DNA of 64,000 nt from UBA940 sp045613745 (GCA_045613745.1 JAZLBP010000008.1:79562-143561); one strand, 5' to 3'; counted from the first letter of the stretch, positions 55,299 through 63,851 are shown. Numbers and translations are program-made. The notes: generated by a model not told the origin, from the letters alone.

Positions 55299-55311
55299 GC
55301 TTTTTTAAGAT

Positions 55312-55449
55312 TTAACCCCTACTGGGATGAAACATTTCGGCAAGGCAGACCGACAGGTAACACAACTCCCAATCGTCCTGAATTACCTCGCGCCAACACG
55401 CGTCTTCATCCTCCCATATTTCATTTGCACTTGTGTCGATATCTTTCAT
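55312..55449 (-). CDS. Unrecognised 45-residue acidic ORF behind the sigma-factor gene
   Basis: Short open frame starting MKDIDTSANEIWEDED and ending EMFHPSRG; 45 residues with 12 Asp/Glu, three Trp and three Cys (in ACW, LCYL and VCLAEM). It begins 59 nt after the sigma-factor stop on the same strand and ends 14 nt before the terminator hairpin, so it fits as the last gene of that transcript. I recognise no family. No promoter of its own is visible. It could be a small regulator or simply a chance ORF. Confidence 0.45.
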   Translation of the reverse strand: MKDIDTSANEIWEDEDACWREVIQDDWELCYLSVCLAEMFHPSRG

Positions 55450-55508
55450 AGGCTTATTTATTTGCTTTTCACTAAATAAACGCGCCACCTCGACACATTA
55501 TTGCACTA

Positions 55509-56093
55509 TCAACTCAAAATAAGTTGATTTTCTTTAATCATCTTGCGCAGATTGATAAGGGCATACCTCATACGACCCAGCGCGGTGTTGATACTTACGC
55601 CGGTTTGCTCGGCTATATCCTTGAAACTCATATCGCTGTAATAGCGCATCTTAACCACCTCGCGTTGCTCGTCGGGCAAGTGTTCAACCAAGCGTCGCAC
55701 ATCGCTTTGGATTTGCGCCGACACCATACGGTCCTCGACACTGTCGTTCGAAAACTTCAAGCTACCCAGCAGGTCATATCCCGCATCCGACTCGCTAATC
55801 TTGTTTGCGTGTTTGTTTTGGCGGAAATAGTCTATAACCAGATTATGAGCGATACGCATCACCCACGACAAGAATTTACCATTGTCGGTATATCGTCCCT
55901 CATCAATGAATCGTACTACTTTGATGAAGGTCTCCTGACAAATATCTTCAGCCACATCGCCATCCTTGACCATCATCATAATGTAGTCATAGACTCTCTT
56001 GCGGTGTGAGTCAATAAGTTTGGAAATTGCATTCCGATTGCCCGAAAGATACTCGTTAAGCAACAGTCGGTCGCTTAAAGGTCTAACATTCAT
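55509..56093 (-). CDS. Sigma-70 family (ECF-like) RNA polymerase sigma factor
   Basis: A 194-residue sigma factor with regions 2 and 4 only. Region 2 (about 25-95) has DSHRKRVYDYIMMMVKDGDVAEDICQETFIKVVRFI and KFLSWVMRIAHNLVIDYFRQNK. Region 4 (about 130-185) has VEHLPDEQREVVKMRYYSDMSFKDIAEQTGVSINTALGRMRYALINL. No anti-sigma gene with a membrane helix is adjacent, so control is unclear. Its upstream region carries two direct repeats at 21-bp spacing. Confidence 0.92.
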   Translation of the reverse strand: MNVRPLSDRLLLNEYLSGNRNAISKLIDSHRKRVYDYIMMMVKDGDVAEDICQETFIKVVRFIDEGRYTDNGKFLSWVMRIAHNLVIDYFRQNKHANKISESDAGYDLLGSLKFSNDSVEDRMVSAQIQSDVRRLVEHLPDEQREVVKMRYYSDMSFKDIAEQTGVSINTALGRMRYALINLRKMIKENQLILS

Positions 56094-56182
56094 ACTCTTT
56101 TCTCCTATACTTAGTTAATCAAGAGTAAAATTGGCAATAGGCAAATCGGTATTAAGATTAATAATATTGTTTATTTCTGAGT

Positions 56183-56190
56183 GCAAGATA
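56183..56190 (-). promoter_or_regulatory. -7-like box TATCTTGC for the sigma-factor gene
   Basis: Minus-strand TATCTTGC, close to TAnnTTTG, with TTG 20 nt upstream. Start near 56177, leader about 84 nt. Confidence 0.4.
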
Positions 56191-56231
56191 CGAAATAAAT
56201 TTTGTTTGACCAAGTTTTCCATCAAATTCAT

Positions 56232-56263
56232 CGGCGAATCGCCACTTTTGGTCGGTGAATCGC
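56232..56263. repeat. Direct repeat pair upstream of the sigma-factor promoter
   Basis: CGGCGAATCGC (56232-56242) and CGGTGAATCGC (56253-56263) match at 10 of 11 positions and repeat at 21 bp, two helical turns. They lie about 42-80 bp upstream of the sigma -7 box and may be an activator site; the function is inferred. Confidence 0.4.
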
Positions 56264-56300
56264 AAAAAATATGCCGAACTTCGTGGTGGAAGCTCGGCAT
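56264..56300 (-). terminator. Terminator of merR-nif3-zinc ribbon unit
   Basis: 7-bp arms ATGCCGA / TCGGCAT extended by CTTC/GAAG pairing, followed on the minus strand by TTTTTT, 44 nt past the zinc-ribbon stop. Confidence 0.8.
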
Positions 56301-56343
56301 ACCTATTTATTATATATACAAGCGTCTTTTGTAACGGGCTCTA

Positions 56344-57099
56344 TTAGAGCTCAGCAGCGGGCTCGTTTACAAGGATACGACCGCAGTACTCACAAACGAT
56401 AATTTTCTTGTTTTGGCGGATATCCACTTGGCGTTGGGGCGGGATGCGGTTGTAGCAACCACCGCAAGCGTCACGTTTAACGGTTACAACAGCCAGACCG
56501 TTGCGCATATTGCCGCGGATACGTTGGTATGCATTCAGCAAACGCTCGTCGATTTTCGATTGAGCCTCGGCAACTTGTGCGCGAAGTGCTGCCATCTCTT
56601 CTGCGGTCTCGCTCTCGATGCTTGCCAACTCGTTTTTCTTGTTTTCGAGGTCGATGTTACGCTCCGAGAACAAGGTCTCTGCATCCTCAGCAAGTTTCTT
56701 TTTAACTTTCATCTCGGCCGAGTACTCTTTGAGACGTTTTGCACACAGGTCGATTTCGAGTTTCTGGAACTCAATCTCTTTGGTGATAGCGTCAAACTCG
56801 CGGTTGTTACGAACGTTTTGTTGTTGCTCCTCGTACTTCTCGATCATCATTTTGGCCTCGTCGGTCTCGCGACGGCGTTGACGGGTGAGTGCGGTAAGCT
56901 CCTCAATCTCGCCATTGATTTTGTCGATGCGGGTTTGCAGACCGGCAACCTCATCTTCGAGGTCTTGAACTTCGAGAGGCAGTTCGCCTTTTATTTTCTC
57001 GATTTCGTCGATTTTGCTGTCGATTTGTTGCAGTTTGTACAACGCTTCGATTTTCTCCTCCATCGAGTATTCCTCGTTTACTTTCTTTTGTGTTGACAT
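56344..57099 (-). CDS. Coiled-coil protein with C4 zinc ribbon (CT398-like)
   Basis: A 251-residue cytoplasmic protein. A long coiled coil fills about residues 15-190 (heptads such as DLEDEVAGLQTRIDKINGEIEEL). The C-terminal zinc ribbon has CGGCYNRIPPQ and CEYCGRIL (two CxxC pairs, about 213-240). It belongs to the C4-type zinc-ribbon family that includes CT398 and CdsZ, suggested to bind nucleic acids or regulatory proteins. It starts 4 nt after nif3, and the nif3-zinc ribbon pairing is widespread in bacteria. Confidence 0.9.
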   Translation of the reverse strand: MSTQKKVNEEYSMEEKIEALYKLQQIDSKIDEIEKIKGELPLEVQDLEDEVAGLQTRIDKINGEIEELTALTRQRRRETDEAKMMIEKYEEQQQNVRNNREFDAITKEIEFQKLEIDLCAKRLKEYSAEMKVKKKLAEDAETLFSERNIDLENKKNELASIESETAEEMAALRAQVAEAQSKIDERLLNAYQRIRGNMRNGLAVVTVKRDACGGCYNRIPPQRQVDIRQNKKIIVCEYCGRILVNEPAAEL

Positions 57100-57103
57100 A
57101 TCG

Positions 57104-57883
57104 TTATGCTAAATAATTAATCGGGTTGTGTGATTCTTTGCTCTTATGGAGTGCAAAAGTAGGTATTTTTTTTGAAATTACATCACATATTAGGTTAATT
57201 GCGCAATATTCCGTTTCAAAATGTCCCGCATCCACAATAGTAACCAGTCCTGTGGCGTCCAAAAAGTGGTTGTACTTGAAATCTGCCGACACATAGACAT
57301 CTGCTTCGGCAGCCACAGCCTCATTCAGAAGCGACCCTCCCGAGCCCGTACAAATAGCCACAGTACGCACTTCATCACGCGCAGGTTGGCTATATCTTAC
57401 GGCACCCACGCCCAACACATCGCGCACTCGGGCCACAAAATCGAGCACCGCCATAGGCTCGGCCAGTGTACCCACTACACCAAAGCCATTCCCCTTGGGC
57501 AACTGCTCCAACAAACGAAGATTTTCGACACCCAGCATTGTGGCCAATCGGTGGCTCATACCACCTTCGGTGCTATCCAAATTGGTGTGACACGCATACA
57601 GTGCAACACCCTCGCGGATAGCCTTCTCCACTACGCGCTCAACATAGCACGACGAATTGAGTCGTTTCAGCCCGCCAAAAATAATTGGATGGTGCGAGAT
57701 TACAAGTCCCGCGCCCAGTCTTACGGCCTCATCAATCACAGCCTCAGTAGCATCCACGCACACAAGCGCAGCCTCCACCTCTGTTTCGCCGCGACCAACC
57801 ACCAGTCCCGAGTTGTCGTAACTCTCCTGATAGGCGAGGGGAGCGAACTCCTCCAACACATTGGTAATATCCTTAATCTTCAT
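57104..57883 (-). CDS. Nif3-like dinuclear metal protein (DUF34)
   Basis: The 259-residue member of the NIF3/YbgI family, with two metal ions per subunit. Metal ligands appear in VISHHPIIFGGLKRL (about 60-74), ACHTNLDSTEGGMSH, and DAGHFETEYCAINL (about 218-231). GTP cyclohydrolase-type activity has been suggested for relatives but the role is unsettled. It is the short form without the inserted central domain seen in many Bacteroidota and Gram-positive homologues. Between merR and the zinc ribbon gene. Confidence 0.92.
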   Translation of the reverse strand: MKIKDITNVLEEFAPLAYQESYDNSGLVVGRGETEVEAALVCVDATEAVIDEAVRLGAGLVISHHPIIFGGLKRLNSSCYVERVVEKAIREGVALYACHTNLDSTEGGMSHRLATMLGVENLRLLEQLPKGNGFGVVGTLAEPMAVLDFVARVRDVLGVGAVRYSQPARDEVRTVAICTGSGGSLLNEAVAAEADVYVSADFKYNHFLDATGLVTIVDAGHFETEYCAINLICDVISKKIPTFALHKSKESHNPINYLA

Positions 57884-57905
57884 CTTTGCTTTCGACTAGT
57901 GACTT

Positions 57906-58598
57906 CTACTCCTCGGCAAACAACATTTGTTGTACCTCTCCGTTGCCGCGTCGCTCACCCGGCTTGGGTTGCATTGCATCCAGCTCGTCGAGCGAGAACA
58001 ACTCCACCTCTTTGAAGGCGAACTTGGGGCGGCGAGGTTTGCGCGCAGTTTTTTTCTTGGGTTTCTCGACCTTTTCGGGCTCCTCGGCTTGTGCCTCTGC
58101 CTGCTGAACGGCCTCTTCGGTCGCCGAAGTTTCGGCTTCGATTTCAGCCTCAGCCACCTCGACTGTTTGTTCTGTTGCAGCTACCTCTTCAACCACTGAT
58201 TCAACTTCAACCAACTGTTCAGCCTCCATAGGCTCGTCAGTTTGGTAAGTTGCTGTTTCACTATCCAATGCCAACTTCACCTCCATCAAAATTGCACGAA
58301 TCGAGTTTAGTTTTTCGACAATGGCAGCCTCGCGCGAAATGGGTTGCTCGCCGAGTTTAAGTTGACGTTTGGCCGCAGCGATTTTCAATCCGCGCTCCTT
58401 GACCAAATGGTAGATTACTTTCAGTGTTTTGAGGTCCTGTTCGGTAAACAAACGGTTGCCTTTTTTATTACGTTTGGGACGAATTTCTGCAAATTCCTTC
58501 TCCCAAAAGCGCAACAACGACTGCGAAACGTCCAGCATTTCGGCCACTTCGCCCATCGTGTAATATATCTTTTGCGATTGATTTTCAGTCTGTTTCAT
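57906..58598 (-). CDS. MerR-family transcriptional regulator with long acidic tail
   Basis: A 230-residue protein with an N-terminal MerR helix-turn-helix (about 10-75: YYTMGEVAEMLDVSQSLLRFWEKEFAEIRPKRNKKGNRLFTEQDLKTLKVIYHLVKERGLKIAAAKRQL). A Glu/Ala-rich low-complexity region follows (about 120-180), then a basic patch (PKKKTARKPRRPK) and a final FKEVELFSLDELDAM. No metal-binding cysteines are seen, so it is not a metal sensor of the classic type. First gene of merR-nif3-zinc ribbon. Confidence 0.9.
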   Translation of the reverse strand: MKQTENQSQKIYYTMGEVAEMLDVSQSLLRFWEKEFAEIRPKRNKKGNRLFTEQDLKTLKVIYHLVKERGLKIAAAKRQLKLGEQPISREAAIVEKLNSIRAILMEVKLALDSETATYQTDEPMEAEQLVEVESVVEEVAATEQTVEVAEAEIEAETSATEEAVQQAEAQAEEPEKVEKPKKKTARKPRRPKFAFKEVELFSLDELDAMQPKPGERRGNGEVQQMLFAEE

Positions 58599-58621
58599 CG
58601 TTCAATCTGAATTTTCACTTC

Positions 58622-58629
58622 GCAATATA
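58622..58629 (-). promoter_or_regulatory. -7-like box TATATTGC for merR-nif3
   Basis: Minus-strand TATATTGC, one mismatch to TAnnTTTG, with TTG 20 nt upstream. Start near 58615, leader about 17 nt. Confidence 0.45.
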
Positions 58630-58661
58630 GCAATTATTTGTGCAAAAAACAACTCTCGCGC

Positions 58662-60023
58662 TTAAAGGTTAACAATTCTAAACGCATTGGGAAGCAGCGT
58701 GTTCGAACGATTACCTATACGCTTACTCCATCCTACGGGCACACCCTCATAACACATCAGATTGAGTCCTTCGGAGAGTGCCGCAAGGTTGAATTCCTGC
58801 TTGCGTAGGTAGTTCAACACATCCTCACGCTCCATTTCGGCTACGTTGTAGTTGGCCCGATTCAACTCGTGGAACAGCGCAAGTGCGTGGTCGGGTTTGA
58901 GGTTTTTACCATAAATCTGACCCATACAAACGCCAGAATAGATCATATTGAGTCCCTCGGCCAAATTGCGAATCAGCGGATATTGACTGCGATAGTAGCC
59001 ATACATTGTATCCTCGCCCACCTGCATAAAGCGCACATATTCGGGCTGTTCAACCCACTCTTGCAGCAGGTTGATACTCTTCTTATCAAGCTCACCAAAA
59101 GGAGATTTACGCGCCTTGGGGCTCTTAGTTTTCACCTTGCCGTCGCCCTTACGCAAAACCGCAGCAAAGAAACCCTCGCCACGCACCGCGTGAGGGTAGA
59201 AGTGGAAGCAATTAATGCCCGCCACCTCGCTGCGCACAATACCCCAATCGCTCGGAATATCAATCTCTATCGGCTCGCAATCAAAGTTTTGGTTTATCCA
59301 CTCAACCATACCTTCGTCTTCGGTAGGATTGAACGTACAGGTCGAGTAAATCAGCACACCACCGGGTTTCAGCGCAGGCCAAGCATCAGCAATGATTCGG
59401 CGTTGGCGCGCAGCACACATATCCACATTCGAAGCGCTCCATTCGCGTCGAGCCTCCTCATTTTTGCGGAACATACCCTCACCCGAACAAGGCGCATCAA
59501 TGGCCAACAAATCAAAGCAGTGTTCGTAGGCGCCAATCTGACTCGGGTCATTACAAGTCACAGCCACGTTACCGATACCCCAACGTTTCACATTATCCGA
59601 CAGCACCATTGCGCGGTTGCGAATAGGCTCGTTGGCCAACACCATACCGCCAACACCCACAAGGGTAGAGTAGAGCGTGGTTTTACCACCCGGAGCTGCG
59701 CACAAATCGAGCACACGCACATCCTCGCGGTCGCCAAAAGCCTGACGATACAGCTCCTCGACAAACATCGAGCTCGCCTCCTGCACATAGTACATTCCGC
59801 CGTGCATCAGCGGATCAAGTGTAAACACAGGTCGTTCATCCAGATAGAAACCATAGCGATTCCACGGCACGGGATTACCTTCGGGGCGCTCGGCCACCTT
59901 ATAGGGATTAAATCTTATAGAAACGGTTGCAGGCTCATCCAACGCAGCCAACAGACGAGCACACTCCTCGACTCCGAGGCTCTGCTCCATAGTACGCACA
60001 AAATCAGCGGGAAACATACTCAT
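58662..60023 (-). CDS. RsmF-like rRNA m5C methyltransferase (NOL1/NOP2/Sun family)
   Basis: Methylates a cytosine in rRNA with SAM. Of 453 residues, the catalytic core (about 25-285) has RVLDLCAAPGGKTTLYSTLVG, LLAIDAPCSGEGMFRKNEEAR (first catalytic Cys) and LIYSTCTFNPTEDEGMV (second Cys). The C-terminal part (about 300-453) resembles the RsmF PUA-type tail, with NLAEGLNMIYSGVCMGQIYGKNLKPDHALAL. The exact target nucleotide is unproven. It starts 9 nt after the deoxynucleoside kinase. Confidence 0.9.
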   Translation of the reverse strand: MSMFPADFVRTMEQSLGVEECARLLAALDEPATVSIRFNPYKVAERPEGNPVPWNRYGFYLDERPVFTLDPLMHGGMYYVQEASSMFVEELYRQAFGDREDVRVLDLCAAPGGKTTLYSTLVGVGGMVLANEPIRNRAMVLSDNVKRWGIGNVAVTCNDPSQIGAYEHCFDLLAIDAPCSGEGMFRKNEEARREWSASNVDMCAARQRRIIADAWPALKPGGVLIYSTCTFNPTEDEGMVEWINQNFDCEPIEIDIPSDWGIVRSEVAGINCFHFYPHAVRGEGFFAAVLRKGDGKVKTKSPKARKSPFGELDKKSINLLQEWVEQPEYVRFMQVGEDTMYGYYRSQYPLIRNLAEGLNMIYSGVCMGQIYGKNLKPDHALALFHELNRANYNVAEMEREDVLNYLRKQEFNLAALSEGLNLMCYEGVPVGWSKRIGNRSNTLLPNAFRIVNL

Positions 60024-60032
60024 ACCTCGAAA

Positions 60033-60638
60033 CTACTTTGCCAAACGACTGTTAATTTGCTCAACGATTCGGTCGGCGTCGGCGGGGTTGTTCACAAAGT
60101 CGCAGTGGTCGATATCCACCACCAGTATCTCACCCTCATAAATCTCGCTAACCCAGTGCTCATACTTTTTATTGAGTCGCTCCAAGTAATTGCGGTCAAT
60201 CGACATCTCGTAGGAGCGTCCGCGGCGATGAATCTGCTCGATAAGGGTATCCTCGCTGGCTTTGAGATAAATCAGCAGATCGGGACGTTGAATAAGGCCT
60301 GTCGAGAGCTTGAAGATATTCATATAGGTCTCGAAGTCGCGCGTATTCATCAGTCCCATCTCATAGAGGTTTTGGGCAAATATATAGGCATCCTCATAGA
60401 TTGTACGGTCCTGAATCAGGCTACCACCCGCACCAAGAGCCTTGATAGACTGTTCGATACGGCTACCGAGGAAACTGATTTGAAGATGGAACGACCATCG
60501 ATTCATATCCTCATAGAAATCCGAGATGTAGGGATTATCCACACTCTCATAATGGGCCGTTGCACCGAATCGCTCGGCCAAAATCTCGGTTAGCGATGTT
60601 TTGCCGCTACCTATGTTGCCTGCTATTGCTATGTACAT
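60033..60638 (-). CDS. Deoxynucleoside kinase (dGK/dAK type)
   Basis: Salvages deoxynucleosides by 5'-phosphorylation. The 201 residues show the P-loop AIAGNIGSGKTSLTEIL (about 4-20), the substrate motif ESVDNPYISDFYEDMNRWSFHLQISFLGSR (about 36-65) with catalytic Glu, DRTIYEDAYIF (about 98-108), and RRGRSYE (lid arginines). Substrate preference (dA/dG versus dC) cannot be read from sequence. Follows the GH3 gene by 27 nt. Confidence 0.93.
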   Translation of the reverse strand: MYIAIAGNIGSGKTSLTEILAERFGATAHYESVDNPYISDFYEDMNRWSFHLQISFLGSRIEQSIKALGAGGSLIQDRTIYEDAYIFAQNLYEMGLMNTRDFETYMNIFKLSTGLIQRPDLLIYLKASEDTLIEQIHRRGRSYEMSIDRNYLERLNKKYEHWVSEIYEGEILVVDIDHCDFVNNPADADRIVEQINSRLAK

Positions 60639-60665
60639 ATAAGGTTTCTGTTATATTGTTTTCGT

Positions 60666-62174
60666 TTACTTCAAATTCAGCAGTTTATCTGCCAGTTCGC
60701 GATCACCTCGCAGTCGCGGCACTTTATTCTGTCCGCCGAGCCTGCCTTCGAGGGCCATCAGCCGCATAAAAGTTCCGCGGGGCAAAATCGTCACCACGGG
60801 CGCAAGCAGTGTTGCACTGTCTTGTCGCTTGGCGTCATAATCCGAATTACATTGGCGCAGTTGCTCATCCAATACCTCGCACCAACGTTCCACGCTGTCG
60901 GGCATAGTACGAAACTCCACAAGCCACTGGTGCGCGCCCTGCGTGTGGTAGCCACCCATATAGACAGGTGCTACTGTATATTCCAACACATCGGCACTCG
61001 TAGCCCTGCACGCAGCCTCCACAGCTCGCTCAGCATTATCCACAACCAACTCTTCGCCAAACACATTAATAAAACTTTGTGTTCGGCCCGTGATGCGGAT
61101 TCTGTAAGGCGCAACCGACGTGAACTCCACCGTATCGCCAATCATATATCGCCACAATCCGTTGCAGTTGCTGATAATCATCGCATACTCCACGCCACAC
61201 TTCACCTCCGAAAGCGGAATAGTCTTCTCGTAGTCCGCAAGGCTGCTGGTCGGCAAAAATTCATAGAATGTGCCGTAATCCAACATCAGCAACATATCGT
61301 CGGCACCCTCGCGGTCGGCCATTGCAAAGAACCCTTCGGAGGCGTTGTAAGTCTCCATATAGTTCATCGCCTGCGACGGAATCATCCGTCGAAACACCTC
61401 GCGATAGGGTCGAAAATCCGTACCACCGTGCACAAAAAGTTGCAACTTCGGCCACACCTGCGAAATATTGTCGCGACCCGTATATTCTAGCAGCCTGGTC
61501 AGCATCACCAAATTCCACGACGGAACACCTGCCAATGCCGTTATATTTTGCGAGGCACACTCCCTGCACAAAGCCTCCACCTTCCGATTGAAATCGGCCG
61601 TCAGAGCCACCTTGCGCGATGGCCGGCGAAACATTCGCGCCACACGCGGCGTATGCTCAATCAATATTGCACTCAAATCGCCCACCTCGACAGTATCTCC
61701 CTCGCGTTCAATAGAGTGCGAACCTCCGAGTGTAAGCATTCGTCCCGCAAAAAAGTCAGCCTTCGGAAAAATCCTTGTTGCCATCGCAGCCACATCACGC
61801 ATACCGCGCATATGGTTAAGCGCAACACCCTCGGCCGTCACGGGGATGTATTTGCTGCGTCTGCCCGTCGTGCCCGATGATTTTGCAAACCACCTCACAC
61901 GCCCCGGCCACAGCACATTTCTCTCGCCACGTCTTGCGCGCTCGACATACCCTGCAAAACCTGCATAGTCGGCCACATCCACACGTCGGCGAAACTCGTC
62001 ATAGCTGCATATGCCGCCAAAACTGCGCTCCTTTCCAAAAGCCGTCAAGCGACCCGCCGCCAACAGATACTCCAACTGTTCGTTTTGCACCACTCGCGCA
62101 TTTGTTCCATACCTCTCGATACGCCCATACCTGCGCGCCGTCGCCCGTCGAACCACTCGTTGTATCATAATCAA
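60666..62174 (-). CDS. GH3 (auxin-responsive promoter) family acyl-adenylating protein
   Basis: A 502-residue member of the GH3 family, ATP-dependent acyl-acid amido synthetases in plants; the bacterial members have no established substrate. The adenylate motif VRWFAKSSGTTGRRSKYIPVT (about 93-113) is present, then LFVHGGTDFRPYREVFRRM, NYMETYNASEGFFAM (second motif), GLWRYMIGDTVEFTS and ITGRTQSFINVFGEELVV (hinge). It lies 35 nt after trkA. Codons here look somewhat more GC-rich than in neighbours. Start could also be two codons downstream. Confidence 0.88.
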   Translation of the reverse strand: MIMIQRVVRRATARRYGRIERYGTNARVVQNEQLEYLLAAGRLTAFGKERSFGGICSYDEFRRRVDVADYAGFAGYVERARRGERNVLWPGRVRWFAKSSGTTGRRSKYIPVTAEGVALNHMRGMRDVAAMATRIFPKADFFAGRMLTLGGSHSIEREGDTVEVGDLSAILIEHTPRVARMFRRPSRKVALTADFNRKVEALCRECASQNITALAGVPSWNLVMLTRLLEYTGRDNISQVWPKLQLFVHGGTDFRPYREVFRRMIPSQAMNYMETYNASEGFFAMADREGADDMLLMLDYGTFYEFLPTSSLADYEKTIPLSEVKCGVEYAMIISNCNGLWRYMIGDTVEFTSVAPYRIRITGRTQSFINVFGEELVVDNAERAVEAACRATSADVLEYTVAPVYMGGYHTQGAHQWLVEFRTMPDSVERWCEVLDEQLRQCNSDYDAKRQDSATLLAPVVTILPRGTFMRLMALEGRLGGQNKVPRLRGDRELADKLLNLK

Positions 62175-62209
62175 ATATGTGTTCAGCCCCCTCGCAAGGA
62201 GCCAAGTCG

Positions 62210-63553
62210 TTAGTTAAAGTAATCTCCGACTTTCGACACCACCTCAGGCTTTGCAAACACCACTACGCGGTCGTAAGCCTGAATTTGTGTAGAGCCAACG
62301 GCAATCATCACATTGTCGCCACGCACCACGCCTCCGATTGTTGCATCCAACGGGAATCCCAACTCACTGAGCGGACACTTGGTTGCCGCCGAATTGGGCT
62401 TGACAATGAACTCCATAACCTCGGCATCGCATCCTGTCAGACACTTGATAGCCTGCACGTCAGTGTTCATCGTAAAGCGGAAGATGTTGCTCGCTGTGAT
62501 GAGTTTTTTGTTAATAACCGTATCGACACCCACACTCTCGGCCAAGGTGATGTAGTTAAGGTTCTCAACCTCTGCTATCACCTTCTTGACACCCAATCGT
62601 TTAGCCAACATAGCGGTCAGAATATTCGTTTCCGAACGACCCGTAACCGCCACAAAAGCGTCCATATTATTGAGTCCCTCTTCGAGCATTGCCTCTGTGT
62701 TTCGTCCGTCTTCGTTAATGATGAGGGTCTTATCCAAAATCTCTGCCAAATGGTAAGCCTTGTCGGGGTTGTAGTCCACAAGTTTTATATTCACCTCATT
62801 TTGGAGCTCCGAGGCAATACGCACAGCAATACGGCTACCGCCCAGAATCATCATATTATTGATTTCGACCTCGGCCTTGCCCGAGAACTTCAACACATAG
62901 TCCACCGACTCCTGTGTGGTAAGTACATAGATTGTGTCACCCACCTGGAAACGGTCATCACCGTGAGGAATAATTGTCTCGCCATCACGCGAAATTGCGA
63001 TTGTACGATAGGTAAACACACCATCACTGCCCGGCTTGAAATCTCCGAGCGACATACCAATAATGGGTGATGTAGGTTCGAGTTTTGTCACCGCAAGCGA
63101 CAACTTACCGCCCGAGAAGTCCACAAACTCGGTTGTCGAGGTATGACCCAACAGCGTGATAACCTCGCGCGCAGCCATTCGCTCGGGATAGAACAGATAG
63201 TCGATACCCAAGCTGATAAACATCTCTTTGTTGTTTGGTTCGAGATATTCGTTGTTGTCGATTCGTGCGATGACTTTCTTTGCGCCAAGTTGTTTGGCCA
63301 ACACCGCCGAGATGATATTCTGATTCTCCACCTGACTTACTGCCAGAAAGAGATCCGCTTTGCGCACAGCAGCTTTTTTGAGCACAGCAATGGTTGTGCT
63401 GTCACCCTCGATGGCTAACACGTCGGCCATACCCGTAACATTGTCCAGAAGTTTGATATCACTGTCGATAACGGTGATATCGTGCAATCCTCCGCTCAAC
63501 ATTTTGGCAAGGTGGCTGCCCACTTCGCCTGCGCCTGCGATTATGATTTTCAT
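62210..63553 (-). CDS. trkA: TrkA, Trk potassium transporter regulatory subunit
   Basis: Peripheral NAD/ATP-binding subunit gating a Trk K+ channel. The 447 residues (start MKIIIAGAGEVG; the upstream extension is unsupported) contain two RCK modules. The first is AGAGEVGSHLAKMLSGGLHDITVID (about 5-29) plus a RCK_C domain; the second is MILGGSRIAVRIASELQNEVNIKLVDYN (about 230-257) plus a RCK_C domain. Partner trkH is not in the window. It has its own promoter and precedes the GH3 gene. Confidence 0.95.
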   Translation of the reverse strand: MKIIIAGAGEVGSHLAKMLSGGLHDITVIDSDIKLLDNVTGMADVLAIEGDSTTIAVLKKAAVRKADLFLAVSQVENQNIISAVLAKQLGAKKVIARIDNNEYLEPNNKEMFISLGIDYLFYPERMAAREVITLLGHTSTTEFVDFSGGKLSLAVTKLEPTSPIIGMSLGDFKPGSDGVFTYRTIAISRDGETIIPHGDDRFQVGDTIYVLTTQESVDYVLKFSGKAEVEINNMMILGGSRIAVRIASELQNEVNIKLVDYNPDKAYHLAEILDKTLIINEDGRNTEAMLEEGLNNMDAFVAVTGRSETNILTAMLAKRLGVKKVIAEVENLNYITLAESVGVDTVINKKLITASNIFRFTMNTDVQAIKCLTGCDAEVMEFIVKPNSAATKCPLSELGFPLDATIGGVVRGDNVMIAVGSTQIQAYDRVVVFAKPEVVSKVGDYFN

Positions 63554-63574
63554 AGTATTAAGGTATATTTCATA

Positions 63575-63582
63575 CAAAGTTA
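63575..63582 (-). promoter_or_regulatory. -7 box TAACTTTG for trkA and downstream genes
   Basis: Perfect minus-strand TAnnTTTG, predicted start near 63568 and leader about 15 nt. Confidence 0.6.
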
Positions 63583-63685
63583 AAGATTTTAGAGCAAACG
63601 ACCAACCATTTCGCCCAAAAGCCGCACAAAATTCGCCAACCGCCAATCTCGCGTGTCTGTCACGCCTAAAAAATAGAGCAAACTA

Positions 63686-63717
63686 TTTGGAATAGCCAAA
63701 ATAAAGTTTTACTTTTG
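63686..63717 (+). promoter_or_regulatory. Promoter of tRNA-Pro
   Basis: TTTG at 63686-63689, a 20-nt spacer and TACTTTTG at 63710-63717, full consensus. Predicted start near 63724, 15 nt before the tRNA. Confidence 0.75.
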
Positions 63718-63738
63718 CACTCTCAATTTCCGAGAGTT

Positions 63739-63813
63739 CGGGGTGTAGCGCAGCCCGGTTAGCGCGCCAGCTTCGGGAGTTGGAAGTCCCGGGTTCGAAT
63801 CCCGGTACCCCGA
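63739..63813 (+). tRNA. tRNA-Pro (anticodon CGG)
   Basis: Cloverleaf fully readable: acceptor CGGGGTG/TACCCCG (one G-T pair at the base), D-arm GCGC..GCGC, anticodon stem CCAGC/GTTGG with loop TTCGGGA (anticodon CGG, reads CCG), T-arm with TTCGAAT loop, discriminator A. CCA is not encoded. C1-G72 and A73 are proline-tRNA features. Confidence 0.95.
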
Positions 63814-63816
63814 CAC

Positions 63817-63851
63817 AAAAAGCCTATCAACGTGATGTTGATAGGCTTTTT
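63817..63851 (+). terminator. Terminator of tRNA-Pro
   Basis: 14-bp repeat AAAAGCCTATCAAC / GTTGATAGGCTTTT with a 5-nt loop and a T run, directly behind the tRNA. The sequence from 63852 to 63940 shows no gene I can support. Confidence 0.87.

Noticed and set aside
56115..56300. 61-codon minus-strand frame upstream of the sigma factor
   Set aside because: Its 5' part runs through the terminator hairpin and direct repeats, and the rest is AT-rich with no conserved features.
58869..60593. 574-codon plus-strand frame opposite the rRNA methyltransferase and kinase genes
   Set aside because: Spans two real genes on the other strand; His/Thr/Ile-rich composition marks it as a shadow.
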